Assembly: GCA_013414765.1 (NCBI GenBank)
Contig: CP058708.1
Coordinates: forward strand, 677,553 to 741,552
Origin: Candidatus Accumulibacter cognatus
Lineage (GTDB): Bacteria > Pseudomonadota > Gammaproteobacteria > Burkholderiales > Rhodocyclaceae
DNA: 64,000 bases
Direction: 5' to 3'
Numbering within the stretch: position 1 is the first letter of the stretch; every line of letters begins with the position of its first letter. The position numbers were made by a program, and so were the translations under genes. Of this stretch, positions 23,495 to 32,870 are shown piece by piece. Under the pieces are notes generated by a model. That model saw only the letters and a list, made by a program, of their open reading frames with translations. It had not been told where the DNA came from and searched no databases.

Positions 23495-26400
23495 TCTGCG
23501 GGTGGCTGAAGTGAAATCAGCCAGTTGGCAAAATCCGCCGACTCATGATTAGCGCTCTGGCCTAGGCTAAACAGCAGGTCCTCCTGGCGGGGTTGACCGA
23601 AAACCATCCGATAGAGAGCCAACCCCTGCTTCAGCTGTTTGAGCTTTCCAACGTCCTTGCTGTATGGGAGCAGGGGAATGCGGCGCTCCACCCGTGCGGA
23701 ACCATCCTCGAAGATCCAATACGGGATCAGATCAGAATATCCAATTGGTTTGCCTTGTGCAGCGATCTGGAAAAGGGCCTGCCACGGATCGCTACCCTCA
23801 AGATTCTCAGAGAGAGCGGTCAGACCATACCGTTCAGCAACATTCTTTCTGACCGCATGGCCCTTATAGCGATGAACACGGCCTTCGCGTTGTTCAAGAT
23901 CAACGGGATTGGAAGGCAGGTTCCAATGGACCACCGCATGGCACCAAGTGTGGAAGTCCAACCCTTCCTGGCCAATTGAAGTCGACGCCAGAACGAAGGG
24001 GCGAAACGGTGAATTGAAGGCATCCCTCACCGCGTCGGCGCGAACGAGAGCCTGGTCATTGTCGTCTCGAATATCCCCGAATCGGAGCGCAAATCGACAG
24101 CGGATATTGAAATCATCACGAGCAAAGCCGTCTCCCGACTTCTTTATTTCATCGATTCGAATCTGTGCTGTCCGTAGTGACAACACAGATTGGATGCACT
24201 CGGCGATGCCAGCGACCTGTTCTTCCAAGGAATGTTCTTGGAGACCCAAAGATTCTCGAAGGACATGCACATATTCGTCGAGCACCGATTGGAGATTGCC
24301 ATCGATACCGTACTGAAGCGTCAACCTCCAATAAGTATCCTCGCCGGAGCCTCGCAGCATGGCAATTGTCTCCGGCATATTGAAAAGCGATCGGAAGCCG
24401 GATGCGATTCTGGCTGCGGCAGACAGAAGGTTCGGATCGGATGGGTCGAGTTCGGCACCGATACGACGAAGTGCTCGCAAAGCACATACGCCAGGACCGG
24501 CAAGAGCCAGATCGCAAAGCACATCGACCAGATCATCCGGCTGAGGACCGAGAGGAATTTTGCCCTCCGCCATGCTGACCAGCAGGTCGATGTGATCTTT
24601 GAAACAGGTGCCTGATTCCTGATCCGGTGTAGCGGATCTCCATCCTGAATGGCTCTTACACCAGTCCAACAACCCTTTATGAGAATCGAGAAGAATGGGA
24701 GCCGCCCAATACCATCGTTCATCAGCTCGCGCCCCTTCCTCTGCACCAGGCAGGGTCTCGACCAAACTGCGGCAAATAGCCTTGACCTCGTTTCTCAGTT
24801 CCTGGGCGTCCAACGGTCCGCTCCCACGACCCAGAGCAATCTCGAGCGGATCAATCTTGGTGGCAAGTGTTGGGGACGGCAGCAACCAGGAAATAACCGG
24901 CATACCAGTCAGGCGATTATCGTTTGAGGCCACCGCAAACCGCAGCAATGGCTTGATCTTGTCGTAGAGTTCGCTGTGGGAAACCGAGGTCCCGGCAATC
25001 ATTTTCCGTTCGGCTTCGTAGGAGCAGATTGACGCGACCGCGTCTGGAACAGCACTCCAAGAGGAAAATACAAGGGCCTTGGTCAAGCCATCCTTATCCT
25101 GGTATGCGCCACCAGGCTTGATGTACGGCATGGACGGCGGCATCCATAAAAGCTGCCACATGCCCTTATCAATCGTATCTTCGAAAAGTACGCGCATCCT
25201 CGGATTGGCAGGATCGAGAGCCTGATAGGCTTGCAGTTTGTCCTTCGTCAGCAACTGCCCATTTGCCGATGAAAGAATTCCGCGAAGAACATCTGAAGGG
25301 GCATTCAACTGGGCATCCAGCTTATGCCTCAGTTCATAATGTTTCAGGAAGTTGATCAGGTAAGGCGCAGATTTCCAGTATTCAATTGGTTCCCCGGCCT
25401 TGACGCAGATTGCCACCGCGTCAACCGTCGCGGCGTGCTGAATATCCGCTGGCGTAAGGGGTGCCATCCGTTCAATCTCGGTAAGCATTGAGTTGTGATC
25501 ACGAGTCGTCGCTACTCGCTCCGTTCGGCACATGACTTTCAGGAGGGCTCGTTCAAGTTCAGCCTTTTCCCCCGGCTGACATGCCGAGCCCTTCGCACAG
25601 GCGTGAAGCGTCGTTCGATGTTCTGACAAAAGACTTTTGACCTCATCGACCTTGCCGGAATCATTGAAGAGGAAGTTCAGTGTCCTGATGAAATCTGGAT
25701 AGTGGTCGTCTTCGTCATTCTCCTGGTCGAGGGTGAACATCTTGTAGGGCGTCGCGGAAAGCAGGAGAACGCGAACCTCGGGATGTTCAAAGAGCGCGGT
25801 CGCGAGCATGGAGGCTTCGTCATCGCCATCCAGCAGGTGCTTGAATCGTTGGAACTCATCAAGGATGACCAGATCGGGCTCAAGCGCGGAAAGGCACACT
25901 GAAGCCAGCTTGCTTCTGAGTTTTCCGATCAGGTCGTAGCGACGACCGGAGTCTTCCGGGGGAATTCTGCTGTAGTCCCGGTAACGAGCAAAGCGTTCAC
26001 AGCCTTCCTTCAAGGCCGCATACAGTTCGGCATCCTCAAGAACTGCCTGGCGGAAGGCCTTGGAAAGGTCTGCATCAAGATCCTCTGCTGGGAGGTTTTT
26101 GGCCTTGGCTCGCCAGTTATCCTTACCTGCTGTTGCCTGAAGAATGTTGAGGAGGCCTACGCGCAGCCGTCTGCGCCGTTCATTTTGCGCCAGAGGCAAG
26201 TCGTACAGCATCCGATAGAGGATCGCCCGTTCGTCGGCATGCCCGCCTCGACTGCGGGCATGGTCGAAGGCCGTACCGGGCGTCAGGCTGATGAAATTTA
26301 CCTTGTTCTTTCGCAGCGAGCGTACTTGCCTGGGCAGGTACGTCAGTCGCGTAGCGATTGAAAAACCATCCGTGTCGCTGACATTGAGCCGATTGACATT

Positions 26401-26655
26401 CTGTGTTGCTATGGCGGCATTGGAACAGATGTAGATCACATCGACCCGGCCCACCTTGTCTTGGAGGTGCTCCAAGGTCTTGGCGATGATTCCCCGGGCG
26501 ACAAGCGTTTTTCCGAGTCCAACTTCATCGGCGATCAGAAAACGGGAAGTTGGGTCATTGCCATAGAGCCGCTTGAAGACGTACTCGACGCTCTTCCTCT
26601 GGAAATCTTTCAGACCGGCCAAGGCGAGAGCTGATAAAAAACGGTTGCTATGCAT
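23491..26655 (-). CDS. SF2 helicase of the defence-island operon
   Basis: 1054 residues, a large superfamily 2 DNA translocase or helicase. Motif I is ADEVGLGKTLVARG, motif II is LDEFQRF (DExQ), motif III is LLLSATPYKMF, and the C-terminal RecA-like domain has STSIGQEGLDFHTW and QREGRVHRYKGHAVRK (motif VI). Long insertions lie between the two halves. The ATG at 26655 overlaps the PLD gene stop by eight bases, so the two are coupled. It is the last clear gene of the operon. Pairing a helicase with a PLD-like protein recalls DISARM and Mokosh, but their other genes are missing. Confidence 0.88.
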   Translation of the reverse strand: MHSNRFLSALALAGLKDFQRKSVEYVFKRLYGNDPTSRFLIADEVGLGKTLVARGIIAKTLEHLQDKVGRVDVIYICSNAAIATQNVNRLNVSDTDGFSIATRLTYLPRQVRSLRKNKVNFISLTPGTAFDHARSRGGHADERAILYRMLYDLPLAQNERRRRLRVGLLNILQATAGKDNWRAKAKNLPAEDLDADLSKAFRQAVLEDAELYAALKEGCERFARYRDYSRIPPEDSGRRYDLIGKLRSKLASVCLSALEPDLVILDEFQRFKHLLDGDDEASMLATALFEHPEVRVLLLSATPYKMFTLDQENDEDDHYPDFIRTLNFLFNDSGKVDEVKSLLSEHRTTLHACAKGSACQPGEKAELERALLKVMCRTERVATTRDHNSMLTEIERMAPLTPADIQHAATVDAVAICVKAGEPIEYWKSAPYLINFLKHYELRHKLDAQLNAPSDVLRGILSSANGQLLTKDKLQAYQALDPANPRMRVLFEDTIDKGMWQLLWMPPSMPYIKPGGAYQDKDGLTKALVFSSWSAVPDAVASICSYEAERKMIAGTSVSHSELYDKIKPLLRFAVASNDNRLTGMPVISWLLPSPTLATKIDPLEIALGRGSGPLDAQELRNEVKAICRSLVETLPGAEEGARADERWYWAAPILLDSHKGLLDWCKSHSGWRSATPDQESGTCFKDHIDLLVSMAEGKIPLGPQPDDLVDVLCDLALAGPGVCALRALRRIGAELDPSDPNLLSAAARIASGFRSLFNMPETIAMLRGSGEDTYWRLTLQYGIDGNLQSVLDEYVHVLRESLGLQEHSLEEQVAGIAECIQSVLSLRTAQIRIDEIKKSGDGFARDDFNIRCRFALRFGDIRDDNDQALVRADAVRDAFNSPFRPFVLASTSIGQEGLDFHTWCHAVVHWNLPSNPVDLEQREGRVHRYKGHAVRKNVAERYGLTALSENLEGSDPWQALFQIAAQGKPIGYSDLIPYWIFEDGSARVERRIPLLPYSKDVGKLKQLKQGLALYRMVFGQPRQEDLLFSLGQSANHESADFANWLISLQPPAD

Positions 26656-28462
26656 CACGCCCCCCGATGGCAGATTCAAAAACCGTCCAGAGGTTTAAAA
26701 AATCCTCGGGGATAATTGCATTTGGGCTTCCCTGGGACAGATCGCGAACCAGTCCCGAGACTTCCGCCAGTCTCTCCGGGTGTCGGCTGTACGTTCGGAT
26801 CAGATCTTCCAGTAGCGGGATATCCTCACCGTTGGCCAACCGGGCCAACCATTTGGCAAACCCGGAGCCACTCCCGGGATCAAGTCCGGATACCTTATCT
26901 TCACCCAGCAACAGCAGGAGATAACGCAGGAATCCCTCCTGATTGCTGATCACGCTTTGCAGGATGGCGGAGTGACGCTCTTCTGGAACGCCGATAACGG
27001 GAATATTCAGAACAAACCTAGCCGTGACATCCGGATGGTTGGTCTTGAGCTCAAACGCGATGAGGCCCGTTACAGAAGAAGCGGAGAACTCTCCGAGCCT
27101 GATCCCGCCATGAGCATCACTGTCCAGGATGTCCACAGCAAACTCTCGAGTAACGGTTATCGGCCATGCGGAAGCACTGACGATCCCCTCAAGGGAGGGG
27201 ATTTCGCCCGACAAAACCAATGCCCAAAGGCCGTCCTTTGATCCCGGGCTGCATTCGATAGACAGAGCTACTTCAGCTATCCGGGAGCGAGCCCGTTCAA
27301 CGGATTCCTCAGCCGCCTGCCGGAGCGCATCAACCTCTGCTTCCTTGCTCGTGTCGAAGTCGACAAGATATTCACCTAATCCGTCAGCACCAAGAAGTTC
27401 GTCGATGCCGCCGACTTTGCTCTTCCGGCCAACCAGCTCGATCAGAATCTCGACATTCTTCGATGCATTCAGCGCTGCGTTGGTCGCATTCGCGGACCCC
27501 ATGATCACATGGGTGTAGTCGGAATAGTACCGGGTCTCAAACAGATAGACCTTTGCATGAAGACCGGTCGCAAGCGGCTGCTCGGTGGCATCGTCTTCCT
27601 CGCCATCCTCGGTTTCCGCCGCGTCGTCCAGATGAAGACATTGTGTGAAGAGATCCAGTGTGTCCTTCTTCAGGGCGGACAAGGACTCCGGGCGTGAGAT
27701 GAGAGCATCTGCGGCCTTGGTTTTTCTCGTCAATGCTCGCAGGGCCTCATCAGAACAGAACGGCGAGATGACGGCCATCCGGTTCGCCGTGGGAGGCTCC
27801 CAGTCAAACCCTTTTGTGCCCGGAAGATAGAAGGTCAGCTTGTCAAAGCCGCCAGGGAGTTCCCACTGGACTCGATGCAGCTCGTCCGCGAATCTGAGAG
27901 CTTGTTCGCTCCTGTCCGGTTCTTTTGTTCCGAGGGCCAGATCAGGAAGCGTCTTGAAGAAATGCGCCAGCGGTTTATTTGATTTGGACTGCCGGCCTGC
28001 AATCGTCCCCTCGAGCTGAAGTGACAGGTCCCATGACTGATCGGTGGTCATATTTCTCGTCATGACCACCAGGCGATACATCGCGTTGCTTTCATCAGGG
28101 CTGACAAAACGGATTGCCCATACTTTCGGATGAAAAACGCCTCCGCCGGGGGCCGTTACCTCGACAACCATTTCCTCCAGAAACCCGAACAACGGGTTGG
28201 GCTTGGCAATTTGGGGCACTTGAATCCGTCCTCGTTGTACATAGACGGTGATTCGTTTCGAGTACCTGCGGATGGCTTCAAGCACAGACAACGGGTCAGG
28301 ATCGGTCTGACCATCCGCCGCCATTAACGCCAGATAGACAGGAGCCTCAAGCAGCAGGACTGGGTCCATCGAAAAGGTGGTCGCAACTGCCTCGGCGAAA
28401 ATCATCCCCGCCGGTGGGGTCAATGCAGAGGTATAAAGGCTCCGGGAGTTTGGGTTCAGCAT
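26648..28462 (-). CDS. PLD-like (HKD) protein of the defence operon
   Basis: 604 residues. Two HxK motifs are present: VFHPKVWAIRF with a later TRNMTTDQSWD, and GLHAKVYLFE with MGSANATNAALN. This is the two-half active site of phospholipase-D-fold nucleases. The ATG at 28462 overlaps the DUF6361 stop by seven bases; the frame is open to 28561 but those residues overlap DUF6361. A nuclease function is inferred; the C-terminal half (about 380-604) shows no recognised domain. Confidence 0.85.
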   Translation of the reverse strand: MLNPNSRSLYTSALTPPAGMIFAEAVATTFSMDPVLLLEAPVYLALMAADGQTDPDPLSVLEAIRRYSKRITVYVQRGRIQVPQIAKPNPLFGFLEEMVVEVTAPGGGVFHPKVWAIRFVSPDESNAMYRLVVMTRNMTTDQSWDLSLQLEGTIAGRQSKSNKPLAHFFKTLPDLALGTKEPDRSEQALRFADELHRVQWELPGGFDKLTFYLPGTKGFDWEPPTANRMAVISPFCSDEALRALTRKTKAADALISRPESLSALKKDTLDLFTQCLHLDDAAETEDGEEDDATEQPLATGLHAKVYLFETRYYSDYTHVIMGSANATNAALNASKNVEILIELVGRKSKVGGIDELLGADGLGEYLVDFDTSKEAEVDALRQAAEESVERARSRIAEVALSIECSPGSKDGLWALVLSGEIPSLEGIVSASAWPITVTREFAVDILDSDAHGGIRLGEFSASSVTGLIAFELKTNHPDVTARFVLNIPVIGVPEERHSAILQSVISNQEGFLRYLLLLLGEDKVSGLDPGSGSGFAKWLARLANGEDIPLLEDLIRTYSRHPERLAEVSGLVRDLSQGSPNAIIPEDFLNLWTVFESAIGGRDA

Positions 28463-29685
28463 TGCTCCTCCCGGTTCATCCCTTGGTACTGGTCGTTCAA
28501 AAGCACCTTCACATTCGGCCAGCGATAGACGAGTCTTCCGACGCCGGAGTATCCGCCCCACTGCTCGAGCGCCCTCTGGTTCCTGAATCGGGAACGCGTG
28601 CCCTTGAGTTTCATTTCCCTTCTTTTGATCAGGGTGAGCGCTTCGGCGTTAGAAAGGAGGTCACTGGGGGACCTCCGGGTATGCTCGATCCACTGCTGAA
28701 CGAAGAATCTCGTTTGAGGGGTGATGGTGTGGCCATAATCCATGGTCAACTCCCAAAGGCGGCTCACCGACCAAGAGCGAATCTCATCCAGGGGGAGATT
28801 CGCGATCCATTCGTCGAAACTTGCCTGATGCTCGGCGACAAGGTCTTCAAGTTTTCTAAGCCTGGCGAGCTGAACGTTGTACGAGAGCGCCGCTCCATGC
28901 ATTACCTCCGAGAACAGCCGTGCATGGGTCAGGAGTTCTTTATGCTGGTCGGAAAAGCGGCCGTAGTCCGGATGCTCCCATGGAGTTTGGGTGTCGGCGG
29001 GTTCGCAGTGCAGCGCCAAGAACGAGAGAAGGCTGTTGGGGCAAGCGACCTGGAAACGATCCAGAATAAACTCGGCTTCTTCCCGGGATAAGGCGAAGTT
29101 CACCGTTGAAGGAAAATCTTTAGGAGGCGCTGGCAATCGAGGATGCCAACTGAGAGCGGCCATCCGCTGGTCGACATCGATATCGTCTCCTCGTGCCTTT
29201 GCGTCTTTCTCAAGAGCCTTCAGGGCATTCCGGCGGCGGTAAGTTTCGTCGATGCGCCTGTGATATTCATCCTGCGAGAATGGCGTAATGCGTATTCCCA
29301 AAACACCGAGACCGGCCCAATAGACGGAGCTGGGCAACCGTTTGAGACCCTTTCCTGCGGTTTTACCAAATACGCCAGCCTGATCATCGGAGTCCATCAA
29401 TGGCTGAACCAGATCCCTTTCCAGCTTGTCGGCCTGGATCGTAAACTTCTCCGCAGGTAGTTGCTTCTCCTCCAGTGAATGGTAAATCCATGGCACGAAA
29501 AGCATGTAGCGGAGGCGCGTCTGGATCGTGCTTGTTCCTGGGAATAACTGATCGGCAAAGCTGTCCCGAACAGAACCGAGTCCTAGTTCGTCACGACTTT
29601 CCTTTTCCTGAAAAAGGGAGAGGATGCGCAATGTGCGCTCCCGTGCTTTCGAATCGTGATCGATCCAAGAAAGTGTCGATGGCAT
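28456..29685 (-). CDS. DUF6361 family protein
   Basis: 409 residues. The N-terminus (SWIDHDSKARERTLRIL, ESRDELGLGSVRDSFADQLF, PGTSTIQTRLRYMLFVPWIY) matches what I remember of DUF6361, a family of unknown function found beside helicases and PLD-like proteins. It lies nine bases after the AddA-like gene and overlaps the PLD gene, so it belongs to the operon. No catalytic motif is visible; it may be a structural or recognition partner. Confidence 0.8.
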   Translation of the reverse strand: MPSTLSWIDHDSKARERTLRILSLFQEKESRDELGLGSVRDSFADQLFPGTSTIQTRLRYMLFVPWIYHSLEEKQLPAEKFTIQADKLERDLVQPLMDSDDQAGVFGKTAGKGLKRLPSSVYWAGLGVLGIRITPFSQDEYHRRIDETYRRRNALKALEKDAKARGDDIDVDQRMAALSWHPRLPAPPKDFPSTVNFALSREEAEFILDRFQVACPNSLLSFLALHCEPADTQTPWEHPDYGRFSDQHKELLTHARLFSEVMHGAALSYNVQLARLRKLEDLVAEHQASFDEWIANLPLDEIRSWSVSRLWELTMDYGHTITPQTRFFVQQWIEHTRRSPSDLLSNAEALTLIKRREMKLKGTRSRFRNQRALEQWGGYSGVGRLVYRWPNVKVLLNDQYQGMNREEQC

Positions 29686-29694
29686 AGATTGTTC

Positions 29695-32600
29695 TCAAGA
29701 AGGTTCAATACCCAGCGCGCCTCCAGCAACAGGCAAGAACAGCCAGTTCTCGACAATTGTCCGCCCCGTAGCCGTCTCTACCGCCCCTGCATACGCCGCC
29801 ATCTGCACCCCGTACTCGTCAGCCAGTTGCCCCCAATGATCCGGTGCCAACTGGCTGGACTTGTGGTCGATTAAGATCAAACCATTTTCTGTTTCCAGAA
29901 GTAGGTCAATCCGTCCGTTCAGTATCTGCCCTGATTTCAATACGTGTTGCACCGCAATTTCGGCATGCGGCTTTGCTCCTGGCCAGCGGCTTGCCAACCA
30001 ATCATGGAGCGCGCTGATCTGTTGCAATACGGCCGCAGGCGAAAGAAATTCCGCCACATCAAAACGGCACAAGATGTTCTTGACCTCGGCTTCCGATAAT
30101 GGAATGTTTCGGTCGGTGAATGACAATCCAATGCAGGCATGAATTGCCGTTCCGAGCACACTCATATCGACACCACCCGCAACTGGAATCCGCTCGCCGA
30201 TTTGGCATTTCTCCAAAACTTTAGCCAGACCCTTTTCCTCTGCAGAGGGACTGAAGTTGAGAGGCAACCGCCTAACGGTATGCCCTCCGGATTTGAACCA
30301 GTGCAGTGAGCTGAAGGGTGCCTCATCCCCGTTGTCAGCCTCCTCCAACGGATCAAGTACCCAGCGTTCCGCCGGGATATGCTCACCGGATGGCAAAGCC
30401 ACGGTGTTGCTCCCATCTTCCTGTAGAAGCCACGGTGCCTCGACACAATCAAGCCACTCCCCGGTCAATTTCCGGCTGGAACGCACCAGCACCAAGAGGT
30501 CCCGCGCCCGAGTCATGCTCACATACAAGAGGCGCTTGGATTCTTCGATGGCCGATTTCCGGAAGCCTTCGGCAATCGGCGAGAGCGCAATGGCATCGGC
30601 CACCGCAACCTTTTGCTGCTGCCCAAATGGCCAGGGCCAATAACGAATGGATCGGTCGGCCAAGGGATCTTGGGCATCGAAGCCCATTCCGGATTGCGCT
30701 GTGATCGACCACAAGCGGTCCTTGATGTCCTTAGCAAGGTCGGTAAGCACGACCACCGGCCACTCCAGCCCCTTGGCGGCATGATGCGTCATCACCTTGA
30801 CCGCGTCGATAGCCGGCTCGGCCAGCATGTCCTTTTCCTGTTGGGCGATTTCGCCGAACCAGAGAATGAGGCCGGAGATCGAGGCCGCATGCTGTCCGCT
30901 ACGGCAGAGGTCTTCGTATTGTTCGGCGAGTACGATCAGGGCTTCCAAGTTGGCCAACCGCACACGGACACGATCCAGATCAGGTGTCCAGCGCACCACT
31001 TTTTCCGGTAGGGAACAGGCGGCGATCACTGTCGCAAGGGTCTCCCGAGGGGCCAGCACCGGCATGGTAGACCGCAAACCGGCGATGAGCCCCAGCACCG
31101 GATGGGCGGTATGGCCGTCGATGGCCTCTTCCAGCCATCGGTCGGCATTTCCGTCCTTCGCCAAATATTTCAGGCGATCCGCCACCCATACCTCGGGTTC
31201 CAGACCATCGGCCAGCGACACAATCTCAGCAGTAGCCACCGTATCGCCAGGGTCGTTGAGGCGGCGCAGACAGGCAAGCGCCAAGATAGCTTCGGGAGTC
31301 GCCAGCAGGCCCGGTTGTGCCGTGGCAACCGGAATGCCCAGCGTTGACAAGGCGGCCGCCAGGGTCTTCACGCCATCATGCGAGCGTGACAGGATTGCCA
31401 CATCGCCAAAGCGGACCGGACGTAGCCCCTTATTCGGCTTGTCGAAGATGACGTAACCGGAGTCGATCAATTTCTGAACTCCTGCCGCCAATGCGGAGGC
31501 CTCTTGCCCGGCATTTTTTCCGCCAAGAATCCAGTTCGCCAGCGCCGATCCAGTCAATGATTCATTGCGCTCCGGTTTAAGTTCGACCTCTGCCTTCGGC
31601 AATGAATTTTCGAACGCGTGGGTAAAGACGGCATTGACGGTCTTCACCAGATCCGGACGGGAACGCCAGGACGATGACATAAACTCCTTGGTCCCGCCAA
31701 GTTTCGGCAATTCCCCGAGGATGGCTTGCATGAGCTCTGTGTCGCTGCCCCGGAAGCCATAGATTGCCTGCTTGATATCTCCCACCCAATAGACTTTCTT
31801 GGCGAAGCGGGCCAGCTTCAGAAATAGCGCGAGCTGAATCGGGCTGGTGTCCTGGAACTCGTCGACCATCAAAAAATCGAGCTCGTCATCGAGCACGGCC
31901 GCCACTTCGGGATGATCGAGCAGGCCGAGCAGCTGGTGTTCCTGGTCAGCGAAATCGAGTGCGCCAAGCTCCTGCTTGATGGCTTGATAGTTCGCCAGGA
32001 CCTTGGCCGCGAGATCAAACATCAATGCGAGGTAACAGCGCAGGTCGGCGTGCAGACCGTGATGCTCGGCTACCCGACCGGCCAATTCCGCAATTGGCTC
32101 GATGGTCGGCCGCAAACTCGCTTCAGGAGCCTCTTTGGCGAGTTTGGCCCACTCGCTCCAGGAAGCAGCGTGACGCTCCAGATTGAGGGCAAAGCCCTTG
32201 ATCAACGCAAGATAGGCATTGGTGTTTTTTTTGCCACCGGCCAGCGCGATCGCCTCAACCTCAGGGAGGGCCGTCTTGATCGCACGCAGAAGCTCGGCAT
32301 CAAGCTCCTGCGCCGCCGGCTTTGGAAAGTGACTGAGGAGATCGTCGGCATTGGTTTGCGCAAATCCGGCAACCCTGGCGAGTGGAATGTCGTTGCTGCG
32401 GATCTGATTGACCAGCGACTGCAACGCCTCCTTCCAATCTTCTTCTAGTCCCAGGCGGCGCACCAGCGCCAGCAGCTCGCTCATCGCCGATCCGTCGAGT
32501 ACAGCATCGATGGCCCGGCCAACCAGGGTGCTCGCCTGCACCTCCTCCAGCACCTGCTGCTCAGTCGACATTCCTGCCTCGAAGGCGAAGCGGGCGATCA

Positions 32601-32868
32601 ATTGTCCGCAAACGCTGTTGACCGTTCCGATCCTCGCCTGCCCCATGGCATTCGCAAGGCCGAAGTTGCCTTGCTTGAGAAGATGCTCGCGCACGCGCTC
32701 CCGCAATTCGGTAGCTGCTTTCTTTGTGAACGTCGTTGCGACCACCCCCGACGGACGAATGCCTCCGGCGGTCAGCTCGCTATACAGGAGTTCGGTCAGC
32801 CGATGTGTCTTGCCGCTTCCTGCCCCGGCACTGATGAAGGTGATGTTGGCTTTCATCTTGGACGTCAT
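29695..32868 (-). CDS. UvrD/AddA-like helicase-nuclease
   Basis: 1057 residues. SF1A helicase motifs: SAGAGSGKTHRLTELL (I), LMVDEFQDTSPIQLALFLKL (II), WVGDIKQAIYGFRGSD (III), MTHHAAKGLEWPVVVLTDL (V) and LYVSMTRARDLLVLV (VI). The C-terminus has a PD-(D/E)XK nuclease core, GRIDLLLETENGLILIDHKS, with QMAAYAGAV. This is the AddA plan. The ATG at 32868 follows the preceding stop by two bases. With the AddB-like partner it could process or degrade DNA ends; being inside a defence operon suggests a dedicated copy, not the housekeeping RecBCD/AddAB. Confidence 0.88.
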   Translation of the reverse strand: MTSKMKANITFISAGAGSGKTHRLTELLYSELTAGGIRPSGVVATTFTKKAATELRERVREHLLKQGNFGLANAMGQARIGTVNSVCGQLIARFAFEAGMSTEQQVLEEVQASTLVGRAIDAVLDGSAMSELLALVRRLGLEEDWKEALQSLVNQIRSNDIPLARVAGFAQTNADDLLSHFPKPAAQELDAELLRAIKTALPEVEAIALAGGKKNTNAYLALIKGFALNLERHAASWSEWAKLAKEAPEASLRPTIEPIAELAGRVAEHHGLHADLRCYLALMFDLAAKVLANYQAIKQELGALDFADQEHQLLGLLDHPEVAAVLDDELDFLMVDEFQDTSPIQLALFLKLARFAKKVYWVGDIKQAIYGFRGSDTELMQAILGELPKLGGTKEFMSSSWRSRPDLVKTVNAVFTHAFENSLPKAEVELKPERNESLTGSALANWILGGKNAGQEASALAAGVQKLIDSGYVIFDKPNKGLRPVRFGDVAILSRSHDGVKTLAAALSTLGIPVATAQPGLLATPEAILALACLRRLNDPGDTVATAEIVSLADGLEPEVWVADRLKYLAKDGNADRWLEEAIDGHTAHPVLGLIAGLRSTMPVLAPRETLATVIAACSLPEKVVRWTPDLDRVRVRLANLEALIVLAEQYEDLCRSGQHAASISGLILWFGEIAQQEKDMLAEPAIDAVKVMTHHAAKGLEWPVVVLTDLAKDIKDRLWSITAQSGMGFDAQDPLADRSIRYWPWPFGQQQKVAVADAIALSPIAEGFRKSAIEESKRLLYVSMTRARDLLVLVRSSRKLTGEWLDCVEAPWLLQEDGSNTVALPSGEHIPAERWVLDPLEEADNGDEAPFSSLHWFKSGGHTVRRLPLNFSPSAEEKGLAKVLEKCQIGERIPVAGGVDMSVLGTAIHACIGLSFTDRNIPLSEAEVKNILCRFDVAEFLSPAAVLQQISALHDWLASRWPGAKPHAEIAVQHVLKSGQILNGRIDLLLETENGLILIDHKSSQLAPDHWGQLADEYGVQMAAYAGAVETATGRTIVENWLFLPVAGGALGIEPS

Positions 32869-32870
32869 GC

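Noticed and set aside
23491-29685. DISARM system
   Set aside because: A helicase and a PLD-like protein are present, but there is no DUF1998 protein (DrmB) and no methyltransferase, and DUF6361 is not part of DISARM.
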